From NCBI GenBank assembly GCA_964568485.1, contig CAZMRA010000049.1, positions 1-22,811 of the forward strand: DNA of 22,811 nt. The letters are read 5' to 3'. Source of the stretch: CFX5 sp964568485. GTDB lineage: Bacteria > Chloroflexota > Anaerolineae > Caldilineales > Caldilineaceae. Under the pieces are notes generated by a model. The model did not search any database and was not told the origin of the DNA. It worked only from the letters and a program-made list of their open reading frames with translations. Shown piece after piece: positions 6,290-13,397 of this stretch. The first letter of the stretch is position 1. Each line of letters starts with the position of its first letter. Both the position numbers and the translations under genes were made by a program.

Positions 6290-8794
6290 ATGGCCGACCG
6301 TTATTCTCCAGCCGAAATTGAACCCAAGTGGCAACAAGCTTGGAAAGAACAAGGGTTATATGCCACCGTCGAAGACCCGACCCGTCCCAAATGGTATGCA
6401 TTAACCATGTTGCCGTATCCCTCGGGCGACTTGCATACTGGCCATTGGTATGCCTATACGCCCAGTGATACAGCTGCACGTTTCCGCCGCATGAACGGCT
6501 ACAATGTCTTTTTCCCCATTGGCTTTGATGCCTTTGGGTTGCCTGCCGAAAATGCCGCGATCCGGCGCAACATTCATCCCAAGTCGTGGACTTACGACAA
6601 CATTGCCCGGATGCGCGACCAATTGGGCCGCATGGGTGCGATGTGGGCCTGGGATCACGAAGCGATTTCGTGTGATCCCGATTATTACAAATGGACCCAA
6701 TGGTTCTTCCTCCGCTTCTATGAAGCCGGACTGGCCTATCGCGAATTTGCGCCCGTGGATTGGTGCCCCAATTGCAATACCACCTTGGCCCGCGAGCAGG
6801 TCTGGGGCGAAGACCGCCATTGTGAACGCTGTGGCACGCCGGTAATCAAAAAGCCGCTCAACCAGTGGAAATTCCGCATCACCAAATATGCCGACGAGCT
6901 GATCGACAAGTTGAGCGAGATCGAATGGCCGGAACGCGTCAAGACGATGCAGGTCAACTGGATCGGGCGCAGCGTGGGTGCAGAAGTCGACTTCTTGATC
7001 GACGGGGTGCAAGGCGCAGATGGGAGCCAGTCGTCGGTGACAATCTTTACGACGCGGCCCGACACGCTGTGGGGCGCGACCTTCATGGTCCTCGCGCCGG
7101 AGCATCCCCTGGTCGATGCTCTCACCTCGGAGGCCCAGCGTGCCGAGGTCGAAGCCTACAAAGCGCAAGCAGCCCGCTTGGATGAGATCCAGCGCGGTGC
7201 GGCGGATAAACAAAAGACGGGCGTCTTTACCGGTGGGTATGCCATCAACCCCGTAAATGGTGAACGCATCCCCATTTGGATTGCCGATTATGTTATGATG
7301 GGCTATGGCACGGGTGCGATCATGGCGGTGCCCGGGCATGATGAACGTGACTTTGAATTCGCCAAGCAGTATGGGCTGGAAATTCGCCGCGTCATTAGTG
7401 GACCGGAGGGCGAAACTGGCCCGCTGAGCGAAGCCTACGTCTCCAAAACCGACGGGGCGATGATCAACAGTGGGCAATTTGATGGCACGCCAGTGACGGA
7501 AAGCGTCGAGCGGGTCGGTGCCTGGCTGGAAGAGACTGGCAAGGGCAAGCGCGCGGTCAACTACCGCCTGCGCGACTGGTTGATCAGTCGCCAGCGCATG
7601 TGGGGCTCGCCCATCCCGATCATCTTCTGCGATAAGTGCGGCACTGTGCCCGTGCCCTACGAAGATCTGCCGGTGCTGCTGCCCGATGATGCCGAATTTA
7701 AGCCAACAGGCGAAAGCCCGCTCCGTTCGCACGAAGGATTCCGCTTTGTCTCGTGCCCGCACTGTGGCGGCCCCGCCGAACGCGAGACCGATACCATGGA
7801 TACCTTCATGTGTTCCAGTTGGTATCAATATGCCTACATCTCGCCCAACCACAAGGCCGGTGAGCCGATCAGCCGCGACGATATGCCGTGGGATCCAGAC
7901 AAGGGGCAATATTGGCTGCCGGTTGATCAATACACGGGCGGGATTGAACACGCCACCATGCACTTGCTCTACACGCGCTTCTTTACGAAGGCGCTGCGCG
8001 ACCTAGGCGTGGTGAATTTCGATGAGCCGATGCTGCGCCTCTTCAACCAGGGGATTGTGCTGGGGCCGGATGGCGAGAAGATGTCCAAGAGCCGCGGCAA
8101 TGTGGTCAATCCGGACGAGTATGTCGACAAATATGGCGCAGACACCGTGCGCGGCTACTTGATGTTTATTGGTCCGTGGGACTTGGGCGGCCCTTGGGAT
8201 CCCGGTGCAATTGGCGGTGTACACCGCTTCTTGCATCGCGTCTGGTCGGTCATTAACGAGGTACAAGATACGCACCAGATGATGGCCATGCCCACTTCGG
8301 AAGAGCTGCAGGCGCTGGAGCGCAAGCTGCACCAAACGATCCTCAAGGTGACGAACGATCTGGAGCATTTCCACTTTAACACGGCGATCGCGTCATTGAT
8401 GGAGCTGAACAATCTGCTCTTCCGCATCAAGGATTCGGCGGTCTCGGGCACCGAACTGTGGCGCGAAGCGCAAGAGATCTTGCTCAAGTTGATGGCGCCG
8501 ATCTTCCCGCACATCACCGAGGAGCTGTGGCATCAATTGGGCCACACCGAGAGCATTCACCTGCAATCGTGGCCACAGGCCGACCCCGCCAAGGCCGTCG
8601 AAGAGCAGCTCGAGATTGCGGTACAGATTAACGGCAAGGTGCGCGACCGCTTAAACATTGCACCGGGAACCGACCAAGCCACGCTGCAAAGCCGTGCCTT
8701 GGAGCTGGAAACTGTGCAAAAGTGGCTGGAAGGCAAGACGGTGCGCAAAGTGATCGTTGTGCCGGACAAGCTGGTCAACGTGGTAATTGGCTGA
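6290..8794 (+). CDS. leuS: leucyl-tRNA synthetase, second copy (canonical, zinc-binding)
   Basis: Charges tRNA-Leu with leucine. The 834-residue product has HTGH at 49-52, the CP1 editing domain (FTTRPDTLWGATF, GAIMAVPGHDERDFEFA), and KMSKSRGNVVNPDE from residue 597. Two zinc knuckles are intact: C159xxC162 with C178xxC181, and C447xxC450 with C489xxC492. This is the standard form and probably the ancestral housekeeping enzyme. It starts 51 bases after the first leuS with no promoter or terminator seen between, so the two are likely co-transcribed. AGGA lies 8 bases before ATG 6290. Its stop overlaps the start of the next gene (ATGA), implying translational coupling. DNA around 7217-7360 is about 90% identical to the same part of the first copy, far above the rest of the gene. 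Confidence 0.96.
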   Translation: MADRYSPAEIEPKWQQAWKEQGLYATVEDPTRPKWYALTMLPYPSGDLHTGHWYAYTPSDTAARFRRMNGYNVFFPIGFDAFGLPAENAAIRRNIHPKSWTYDNIARMRDQLGRMGAMWAWDHEAISCDPDYYKWTQWFFLRFYEAGLAYREFAPVDWCPNCNTTLAREQVWGEDRHCERCGTPVIKKPLNQWKFRITKYADELIDKLSEIEWPERVKTMQVNWIGRSVGAEVDFLIDGVQGADGSQSSVTIFTTRPDTLWGATFMVLAPEHPLVDALTSEAQRAEVEAYKAQAARLDEIQRGAADKQKTGVFTGGYAINPVNGERIPIWIADYVMMGYGTGAIMAVPGHDERDFEFAKQYGLEIRRVISGPEGETGPLSEAYVSKTDGAMINSGQFDGTPVTESVERVGAWLEETGKGKRAVNYRLRDWLISRQRMWGSPIPIIFCDKCGTVPVPYEDLPVLLPDDAEFKPTGESPLRSHEGFRFVSCPHCGGPAERETDTMDTFMCSSWYQYAYISPNHKAGEPISRDDMPWDPDKGQYWLPVDQYTGGIEHATMHLLYTRFFTKALRDLGVVNFDEPMLRLFNQGIVLGPDGEKMSKSRGNVVNPDEYVDKYGADTVRGYLMFIGPWDLGGPWDPGAIGGVHRFLHRVWSVINEVQDTHQMMAMPTSEELQALERKLHQTILKVTNDLEHFHFNTAIASLMELNNLLFRIKDSAVSGTELWREAQEILLKLMAPIFPHITEELWHQLGHTESIHLQSWPQADPAKAVEEQLEIAVQINGKVRDRLNIAPGTDQATLQSRALELETVQKWLEGKTVRKVIVVPDKLVNVVIG

Positions 8795-9414
8795 TGATCC
8801 CACCGGCGCTGCGGGCCTTGCCGCGGCCTAGTCAAGTGGTGCGTTGTGCGGGTTGTGCTGAACCGCACCCCACCAATTATCCGCACTGCGCTCACTGTAG
8901 CGCCGTGCTGGATCAATATTGGCAAGCTGACTGGCAGGCCCTGCTCGCCCGGGAACAGATTCAACCGGGCACAGCGGACGAAGTGTTGCTCGCCCACGTC
9001 GTGCTCGGCGAAGTTGAGCAGCATCCTTGGAGTTGCGTCGACTGGGCGATGACGCTGGTGCAGTGCGACGAATGCGGCCAAGAGTTGGGTGGCGGCCCAC
9101 TTGATTGTATGGCTTGCGCAACCGCCTTTAGCAATGCGCTCTGGTCCGAGCTGGTGGCCGGTCGCCGCGGCGAGGTCACCAGTAATGAACATGCCTTGCA
9201 CGTCGGGCGCTATGTCCTGCGCCATCCACACCGCTACCCGCCCACCAGTGTCTTGGGTTGGCGCTTGAATCTACCCCACATACTCACTGGCTGGTTGCCC
9301 AGCACAGCCGAGGCACAAGCTGCGAGCAAACTGCTCAAAGCAGGTCGCGTGGACGAAGTCAAAGCCCTGCTGCACCAATTACACAGTGCAGCACCACAAA
9401 ACGATAACAGCTAG
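8794..9414 (+). CDS. double zinc-ribbon protein of unknown function
   Basis: 206 residues, family not recognised. Two putative zinc ribbons share identical spacing: C18xxC21-x10-C32xxC35 and C91xxC94-x10-C105xxC108. The segment between them is acidic and helical-looking. The C-terminal third (near residues 134-168, HVGRYVLRHPHRYPP and LTGWLP) carries no motif I know. There is no signal peptide or membrane segment, so it should be cytosolic. Its ATG overlaps the leuS stop in ATGA, so it is translated together with the second LeuRS. The coupling suggests a role near tRNA charging, tRNA binding or translation, but this is inference from position only. The frame could extend to 8722, but that would run into leuS; 8794 is the natural start. 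Confidence 0.8.
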   Translation: MIPPALRALPRPSQVVRCAGCAEPHPTNYPHCAHCSAVLDQYWQADWQALLAREQIQPGTADEVLLAHVVLGEVEQHPWSCVDWAMTLVQCDECGQELGGGPLDCMACATAFSNALWSELVAGRRGEVTSNEHALHVGRYVLRHPHRYPPTSVLGWRLNLPHILTGWLPSTAEAQAASKLLKAGRVDEVKALLHQLHSAAPQNDNS

Positions 9415-9449
9415 CGCCATGGCGCTGCAGAGGTTGAGCAATACCAATA

Positions 9450-10298
9450 ATGGCAGATTCAAATACTTGGCGGAAGTATCTCACTGATTATAACGAAGGC
9501 TTAGGGTTGGTCTATGAGCGCTTTGTGCTCAACGACTTTTTGGACGAATTGCGCCGCCGCCACAATCTGCAATCCGTACTCGAAGCGCCACTGTATGGCA
9601 TGGCTGGCGTCAGCGGCATCAATGGGGTGGTCTTTGCCCAACAAGGGGTGCCCGTTACGCTGGTTGATGATGATGCCGAGCGGTTGCGCGGGGTCGAACG
9701 CATCTGGCGCGAGGATCTGAAACTGCCGGCCAATTTGGTCTATAACCCGCCCGACCGTTGGAATACGCTGCCATTTGCCGACCGCAGCTTCGATCTGACT
9801 TGGTGTTGGGCCGCGCTGTGGTACATCAACGATCCGGCGGGGCTGATCGCCGAATTGGCGCGCACCAGCCGCAAGCTCGTCTTTATTGCCATGCCCAACA
9901 ATCTACAAGTGGGCTATTGGCTGCGTAAATTGGTGATTGACCGCGAGTTTTTTGCCACCCACGATGAAACCTGGACCGACATTGGGCGGATCCGCGGTCT
10001 GCTGGAAGCCAACGGCATCGAGATCATCGACCAGGGTGTGTTGGATGTTCCACCCTGGCCCGACACCGTGATGCCCGCCAACGAGGTCCTCAAGCGGTTG
10101 GGCATCCGCAGCAAGCAGCTCGAAGAACAATTCACCGGCGAAGGCTGGCACTGGAGCACCATGGCCTATTATCTCGGCCAAGAGCCCGACCTCTACGACC
10201 GCGTGATCAAATATGCTTGGCTTGATCATGCGCCGTTGCCCTGGCAAGTCAAGGCAATCTGGGCGCACCACCGCTATCTTTTAGGCCGCGTGGGGTAG
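9450..10298 (+). CDS. SAM-dependent methyltransferase-like protein
   Basis: 282 residues with a class I (Rossmann-type) methyltransferase outline. The motif I region reads VLEAPLYGMAGVSGI instead of the usual ExGxGxG loop, motif II is VTLVDDD, and the motif IV region is FDLTWCWAAL, with a preceding LPFADRSFD typical of Methyltransf_11 proteins. The altered glycine loop leaves SAM binding uncertain. The substrate is unknown; a small molecule or lipid is as likely as RNA. It starts 35 bases after the zinc-ribbon gene, so it may be the last gene of the leuS transcript. AGAGG lies about 16 bases before ATG 9450, a poor ribosome site. A hairpin follows the stop codon. Confidence 0.75.
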   Translation: MADSNTWRKYLTDYNEGLGLVYERFVLNDFLDELRRRHNLQSVLEAPLYGMAGVSGINGVVFAQQGVPVTLVDDDAERLRGVERIWREDLKLPANLVYNPPDRWNTLPFADRSFDLTWCWAALWYINDPAGLIAELARTSRKLVFIAMPNNLQVGYWLRKLVIDREFFATHDETWTDIGRIRGLLEANGIEIIDQGVLDVPPWPDTVMPANEVLKRLGIRSKQLEEQFTGEGWHWSTMAYYLGQEPDLYDRVIKYAWLDHAPLPWQVKAIWAHHRYLLGRVG

Positions 10299-10307
10299 CA
10301 AAGCAAT

Positions 10308-10341
10308 GCGTGATCTAGCCAGCGCGTCGCTGTGATCACGC
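10308..10341. terminator. hairpin between convergent genes, likely bidirectional terminator
   Basis: GCGTGATC (10308-10315) pairs with GATCACGC (10334-10341), 8 bp, with a smaller inner AGCG/CGCT stem (10321-10331) in the loop. It fills the 47-base gap between the convergent methyltransferase and DUF1294 genes. No T-run is present on either side. Confidence 0.5.
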
Positions 10342-10345
10342 CTCA

Positions 10346-10702
10346 TCACCAACTCACCCAGCCCTCGCTCAAGAACCAAATATGCAGCGCTGTGGCCAGC
10401 ACCAGCATAATCATAAAGAAGAAGTGGTCGGTCTTGTGGCGGAACCAGAAGAGCCCGGCCCAGCCCCCCAAAAAGCCTCCCGCAAATGCCAATACATGGA
10501 GCCAAACTTCGGGCACGCGCCACCCTTTGCGTTGAGCTTGATATTTGTCAAAGCCGTAATAACTAAAGGTGACCACGCTCATTGCCAATAGCCAAGCCTC
10601 GTACGCGGTCAGTTCCGCTGCGTACAAGAAGATCCAGCCAAAAGCAAAAATCATGAAAATGGTAAAAAAGATATGAATGCCACAACCTGCGCCATATCGC
10701 AT
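10346..10702 (-). CDS. DUF1294 family small membrane protein
   Basis: 118 residues with three to four hydrophobic segments (about 8-28, 34-48, 66-86, 92-112). The central part YYGFDKYQAQRKGWRVPE, followed by GGFLGGWAGLFWFRHKT, is the signature of DUF1294 (PF06961) inner-membrane proteins, whose function is unknown. ATG 10702 is only 5 bases after the stop of the upstream RraA-like gene, so the two form a minus-strand operon. No good Shine-Dalgarno is seen, which fits coupling to the gene before it. It converges on the methyltransferase gene. Confidence 0.85.
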   Translation of the reverse strand: MRYGAGCGIHIFFTIFMIFAFGWIFLYAAELTAYEAWLLAMSVVTFSYYGFDKYQAQRKGWRVPEVWLHVLAFAGGFLGGWAGLFWFRHKTDHFFFMIMLVLATALHIWFLSEGWVSW

Positions 10703-10707
10703 AGGGT

Positions 10708-11448
10708 TTACTCGCGGTTTTGGCGTGTCGCTCGATATTCATCCCATATGGCGGGCGACGGTGGGTAATAAGTGCCCGGTGGCACACCTTCGGCCAAGAT
10801 CTTCTGCTTGACATAGGCTTCGACGCCCTCATGCTCTTCGCAGATGGCTACACATTCGACGGCAAACCACGAAGGCACGACAACCACACCATCGCCATCC
10901 CCAACCAAAACATCACCTGGACGCACCAACGCACCACCACATTGAATGTCGACATTCTCCTCGGCGGGTGTCGCCCATGGCTCATTGGCATACGGTGTAC
11001 GCCCACGAGCATAGATGATTAGTCCGTAATTTTCGGCTTCCATCACATCTAGATCGCGGATCGAGCCATCGGTGACAAGGCCATCGGCACGATTCATCAC
11101 CAACTGCAGCGCTTTGACATCCCCAAAGATGCACGGCTTTGGATTGCCCGTCAGGTCGGCGACGAGCACATCGCCGGGGCCACAACGCGCCATCGCGCGG
11201 TATTCTGGGCCATCACCAGCGCTCCGCACCTCCGCCACCAGATCGGGCCGAGGGGGTAAGAAGCGCAACGTGCGGGCACGCGCAGCCAAACGTTTGCCCG
11301 GCGTCCACAGCTTGACATCTTCCATAAAGGGCAACGGCACACCAGCATCTTTCACCACATGGTTCCAAATGGTAGCAACCGGCAATTTTTTGAAGCGATC
11401 CAGAATTTCTTGCGGCACATGGACGGGCGCATACGAACGGTCAGTCAT
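10708..11448 (-). CDS. RraA-like / HMG-aldolase family protein
   Basis: 246 residues of the RraA / 4-hydroxy-4-methyl-2-oxoglutarate aldolase fold. Seen: a family-type PGDVLVADLTGN segment near 91-102, the conserved DGSIRD (127-132, Arg-Asp pair for substrate and metal in the aldolases), and GDVLVGDGDGVVVVP near 178-192. Family members cleave 4-hydroxy-4-methyl-2-oxoglutarate or 4-carboxy-4-hydroxy-2-oxoadipate to pyruvate, decarboxylate oxaloacetate, or (E. coli RraA) inhibit RNase E. The Arg-Asp pair favours an aldolase or decarboxylase here. The frame opens at 11487, but ATG 11448 has AGGAGA at good spacing and matches the family start. Expressed from a minus-strand promoter near 11490, together with the DUF1294 gene. 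The true substrate is not determinable. Confidence 0.85.
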   Translation of the reverse strand: MTDRSYAPVHVPQEILDRFKKLPVATIWNHVVKDAGVPLPFMEDVKLWTPGKRLAARARTLRFLPPRPDLVAEVRSAGDGPEYRAMARCGPGDVLVADLTGNPKPCIFGDVKALQLVMNRADGLVTDGSIRDLDVMEAENYGLIIYARGRTPYANEPWATPAEENVDIQCGGALVRPGDVLVGDGDGVVVVPSWFAVECVAICEEHEGVEAYVKQKILAEGVPPGTYYPPSPAIWDEYRATRQNRE

Positions 11449-11485
11449 ACATGATCTCCTGTTGGCAAAGGTGGGTGATGGGGCC

Positions 11486-11494
11486 ATTATAGCA
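11486..11494 (-). promoter_or_regulatory. extended -10 promoter for the RraA-like gene
   Basis: On the minus strand TGCTATAAT (plus 11494-11486) is an extended -10 box with a perfect TATAAT. No strong -35 is evident. Start of transcription near 11479 gives a leader of about 30 bases. Confidence 0.6.
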
Positions 11495-11562
11495 TAAACA
11501 AATTAGCCTAGGTGAGGTGCGAAACGAAAACGGTCATGCGCGGTTGCCCATGGACGCGATCA

Positions 11563-11590
11563 TTAATACGACAGACAAAGTATCTATACT
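11563..11590 (+). promoter_or_regulatory. possible promoter for the ABC exporter genes
   Basis: TATACT at 11585-11590 is a good -10 box. The best -35 candidate is the weak TTAATA at 11563-11568, 16 bases upstream. The exporter start codon at 11640 has a strong GGGAGG ribosome site. Confidence 0.45.
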
Positions 11591-11639
11591 TAGACAAAAC
11601 TGCCAGATGGTGCCAAAATGAATAGGGAGGAAAATTACC

Positions 11640-13397
11640 ATGCAAGAGAGTGGATTACGTTTTTTACTACCCTACATGCGGCCCTATCGCGGCCTGCTTG
11701 TGCTCGGGACACTCTACGCCATCCTCGGCGCGGGTGCCCAAGCCTTTAGCCCAACCCTACTCGGTTGGGGAATTGATGCCCTCACCGGCGGAGTGACCGC
11801 ACGAACCTTAATTCTTTATTCGTTGGGCCTGGTTAGTCTGTCGATGATCCTGGCCTTGTTCCGCTATCTATTGCGGATGCTCACCGGTGAAATTGCAGCT
11901 GGAGTCTCCTATCGCATGAGCCAAGATCTCTTCCATCGGCTCTTGTTGTTTGACCGGGAAACTCGTCAGCGCTACGGCACAGGCGATCTGCTTTCGCGGG
12001 CCACGAGCGATTTTATCTACATCTGGCGCTTTTATTCAGCGGGTTTCCAAATGTCGATGCACGCGATGTTCTTGCTGCTGATCGGCTGTGGGTTGATGGC
12101 AATCACCAGCCCCGCGCTGGCAGCCTTGGTCATCATCGCGCTTTCGCTGAGCGTTGTGGCGCAAGTGCGGTTGGGCTCGGTGCTGGAACGCTCGTTTGTC
12201 GCCGTGCAACAAGAGATGGCCAAACTTTCGGGTTTTGTCCAAGAACATCTCAACGCCGCCCGCATGTTGAGCGCCTACGCTCAAGAAACCGCGGTCGGCG
12301 CAGCCTTTCACACGGCCAACGACGTCTACGTCCAAAAAAATCTCGACTTTGTCGTGCGCTCGGGTGCGATCTCTCCCATTCCCAGCATGGTGGTACGCCT
12401 AACCGCCAGCGTTGTGGTGTTGGTTGGTGGCACCATGATCATGAGCGATCAATTGACGGTCGGGCAATATGTGCAATTTATTGTCTATTTGGGCTTGCTC
12501 AACAGCGCCACGCGCCAGATCACCGGTGCATTTGAGCGCCTGCAGCAAGGGACTGCCGCCGCAGCCCGGATTGGCGAAATCTTGCATCGCTGGCCCAAAA
12601 TTGTGGATACACCGAACGCTAGCTCGCCTCCCATCAAGGGTCATATTCGGTTTGAAGACGTCAGCGTCTGGGCAGAGGATCAAAATCGCTGGGTCTTGCG
12701 CAACATTAATTTGGATATCCCAGTCGGTTCCACCCTAGGCATTGTTGGGCCGACTGGTTCGGGCAAGAGCATGTTGATTAGCCTGCTGGGGCGCATCTTT
12801 GACCCCGATGAAGGTCGGATCACGCTCGATGGCCATGATTTGCGTGACCTGCAACTGGCCAAGCTACGCCAATCGGTCGTCTACGTGCCCCAAGAATCCT
12901 TACTATTTAGTATGCCGCTGCGCGACAATATTGCACTAGGCCGCCCCGAAACCCCCGACAATCAGATCAATCGAGCGATTCAGCAAGCCCGACTCAGCAA
13001 CGATTTGCCCCAACTGCCAAAGGGATTGGACAGCATCGTCGGTGAACGGGGGGCCACACTTTCTGGTGGCCAAAAACAGCGTGCTGCATTGGCCCGGGCC
13101 TTGGTGCTCGAACCGAATGTCTTGATCTTGGATGATGCACTTGCCAGCGTGGACATGAAGACCGCCGCCGAGATCATCAACGAATTGCGCGCCGAAGCCG
13201 AACGCCGCACCTGCATTATTGTCAGCCAGCGGATGAGTGCAGTCGAGCATGCCGACCAGATCGTCGTGCTGGAGGAAGGACAGATCGTCGAGCAAGGGAA
13301 TCATACCGAACTTATGCAGCGCAATGGTCGCTATGCCGAAATGTATAACCGTGAAATTGAACAAGCTGCGGAGGTTTTGACTGATGGCACAGAGTAA
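11640..13397 (+). CDS. ABC exporter subunit with degenerate ATP site
   Basis: 585-residue half-transporter: a six-helix type IV exporter membrane domain (about 15-300) followed by an ATP-binding domain. Walker A GPTGSGKS is at 370-377, signature LSGGQ at 474-478, Walker B VLILDD at 494-499. The catalytic glutamate after Walker B is aspartate (D499) and the H-loop histidine is glutamine (VSQRMS, Q530). Both changes are the mark of the non-hydrolysing half in heterodimeric exporters such as TM287/288, BmrCD and LmrCD. It overlaps the partner gene by 14 bases, so the two are made together. The complex should sit in the cytoplasmic membrane and export drugs, lipids or peptides; the cargo is unknown. 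Strong GGGAGG ribosome site before ATG 11640. Confidence 0.93.
   Translation: MQESGLRFLLPYMRPYRGLLVLGTLYAILGAGAQAFSPTLLGWGIDALTGGVTARTLILYSLGLVSLSMILALFRYLLRMLTGEIAAGVSYRMSQDLFHRLLLFDRETRQRYGTGDLLSRATSDFIYIWRFYSAGFQMSMHAMFLLLIGCGLMAITSPALAALVIIALSLSVVAQVRLGSVLERSFVAVQQEMAKLSGFVQEHLNAARMLSAYAQETAVGAAFHTANDVYVQKNLDFVVRSGAISPIPSMVVRLTASVVVLVGGTMIMSDQLTVGQYVQFIVYLGLLNSATRQITGAFERLQQGTAAAARIGEILHRWPKIVDTPNASSPPIKGHIRFEDVSVWAEDQNRWVLRNINLDIPVGSTLGIVGPTGSGKSMLISLLGRIFDPDEGRITLDGHDLRDLQLAKLRQSVVYVPQESLLFSMPLRDNIALGRPETPDNQINRAIQQARLSNDLPQLPKGLDSIVGERGATLSGGQKQRAALARALVLEPNVLILDDALASVDMKTAAEIINELRAEAERRTCIIVSQRMSAVEHADQIVVLEEGQIVEQGNHTELMQRNGRYAEMYNREIEQAAEVLTDGTE

Noticed and set aside
6401..7963. 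520-codon open frame on the minus strand inside the second leuS
   Set aside because: It is the antisense of a strongly conserved synthetase gene and its product matches no family; a frame shadow caused by codon bias.
9413..9426. Perfect 14-bp palindrome AGCGCCATGGCGCT after the zinc-ribbon gene
   Set aside because: About one such palindrome is expected by chance in a window of this size, it cannot form a looped hairpin, and it overlaps a stop codon.
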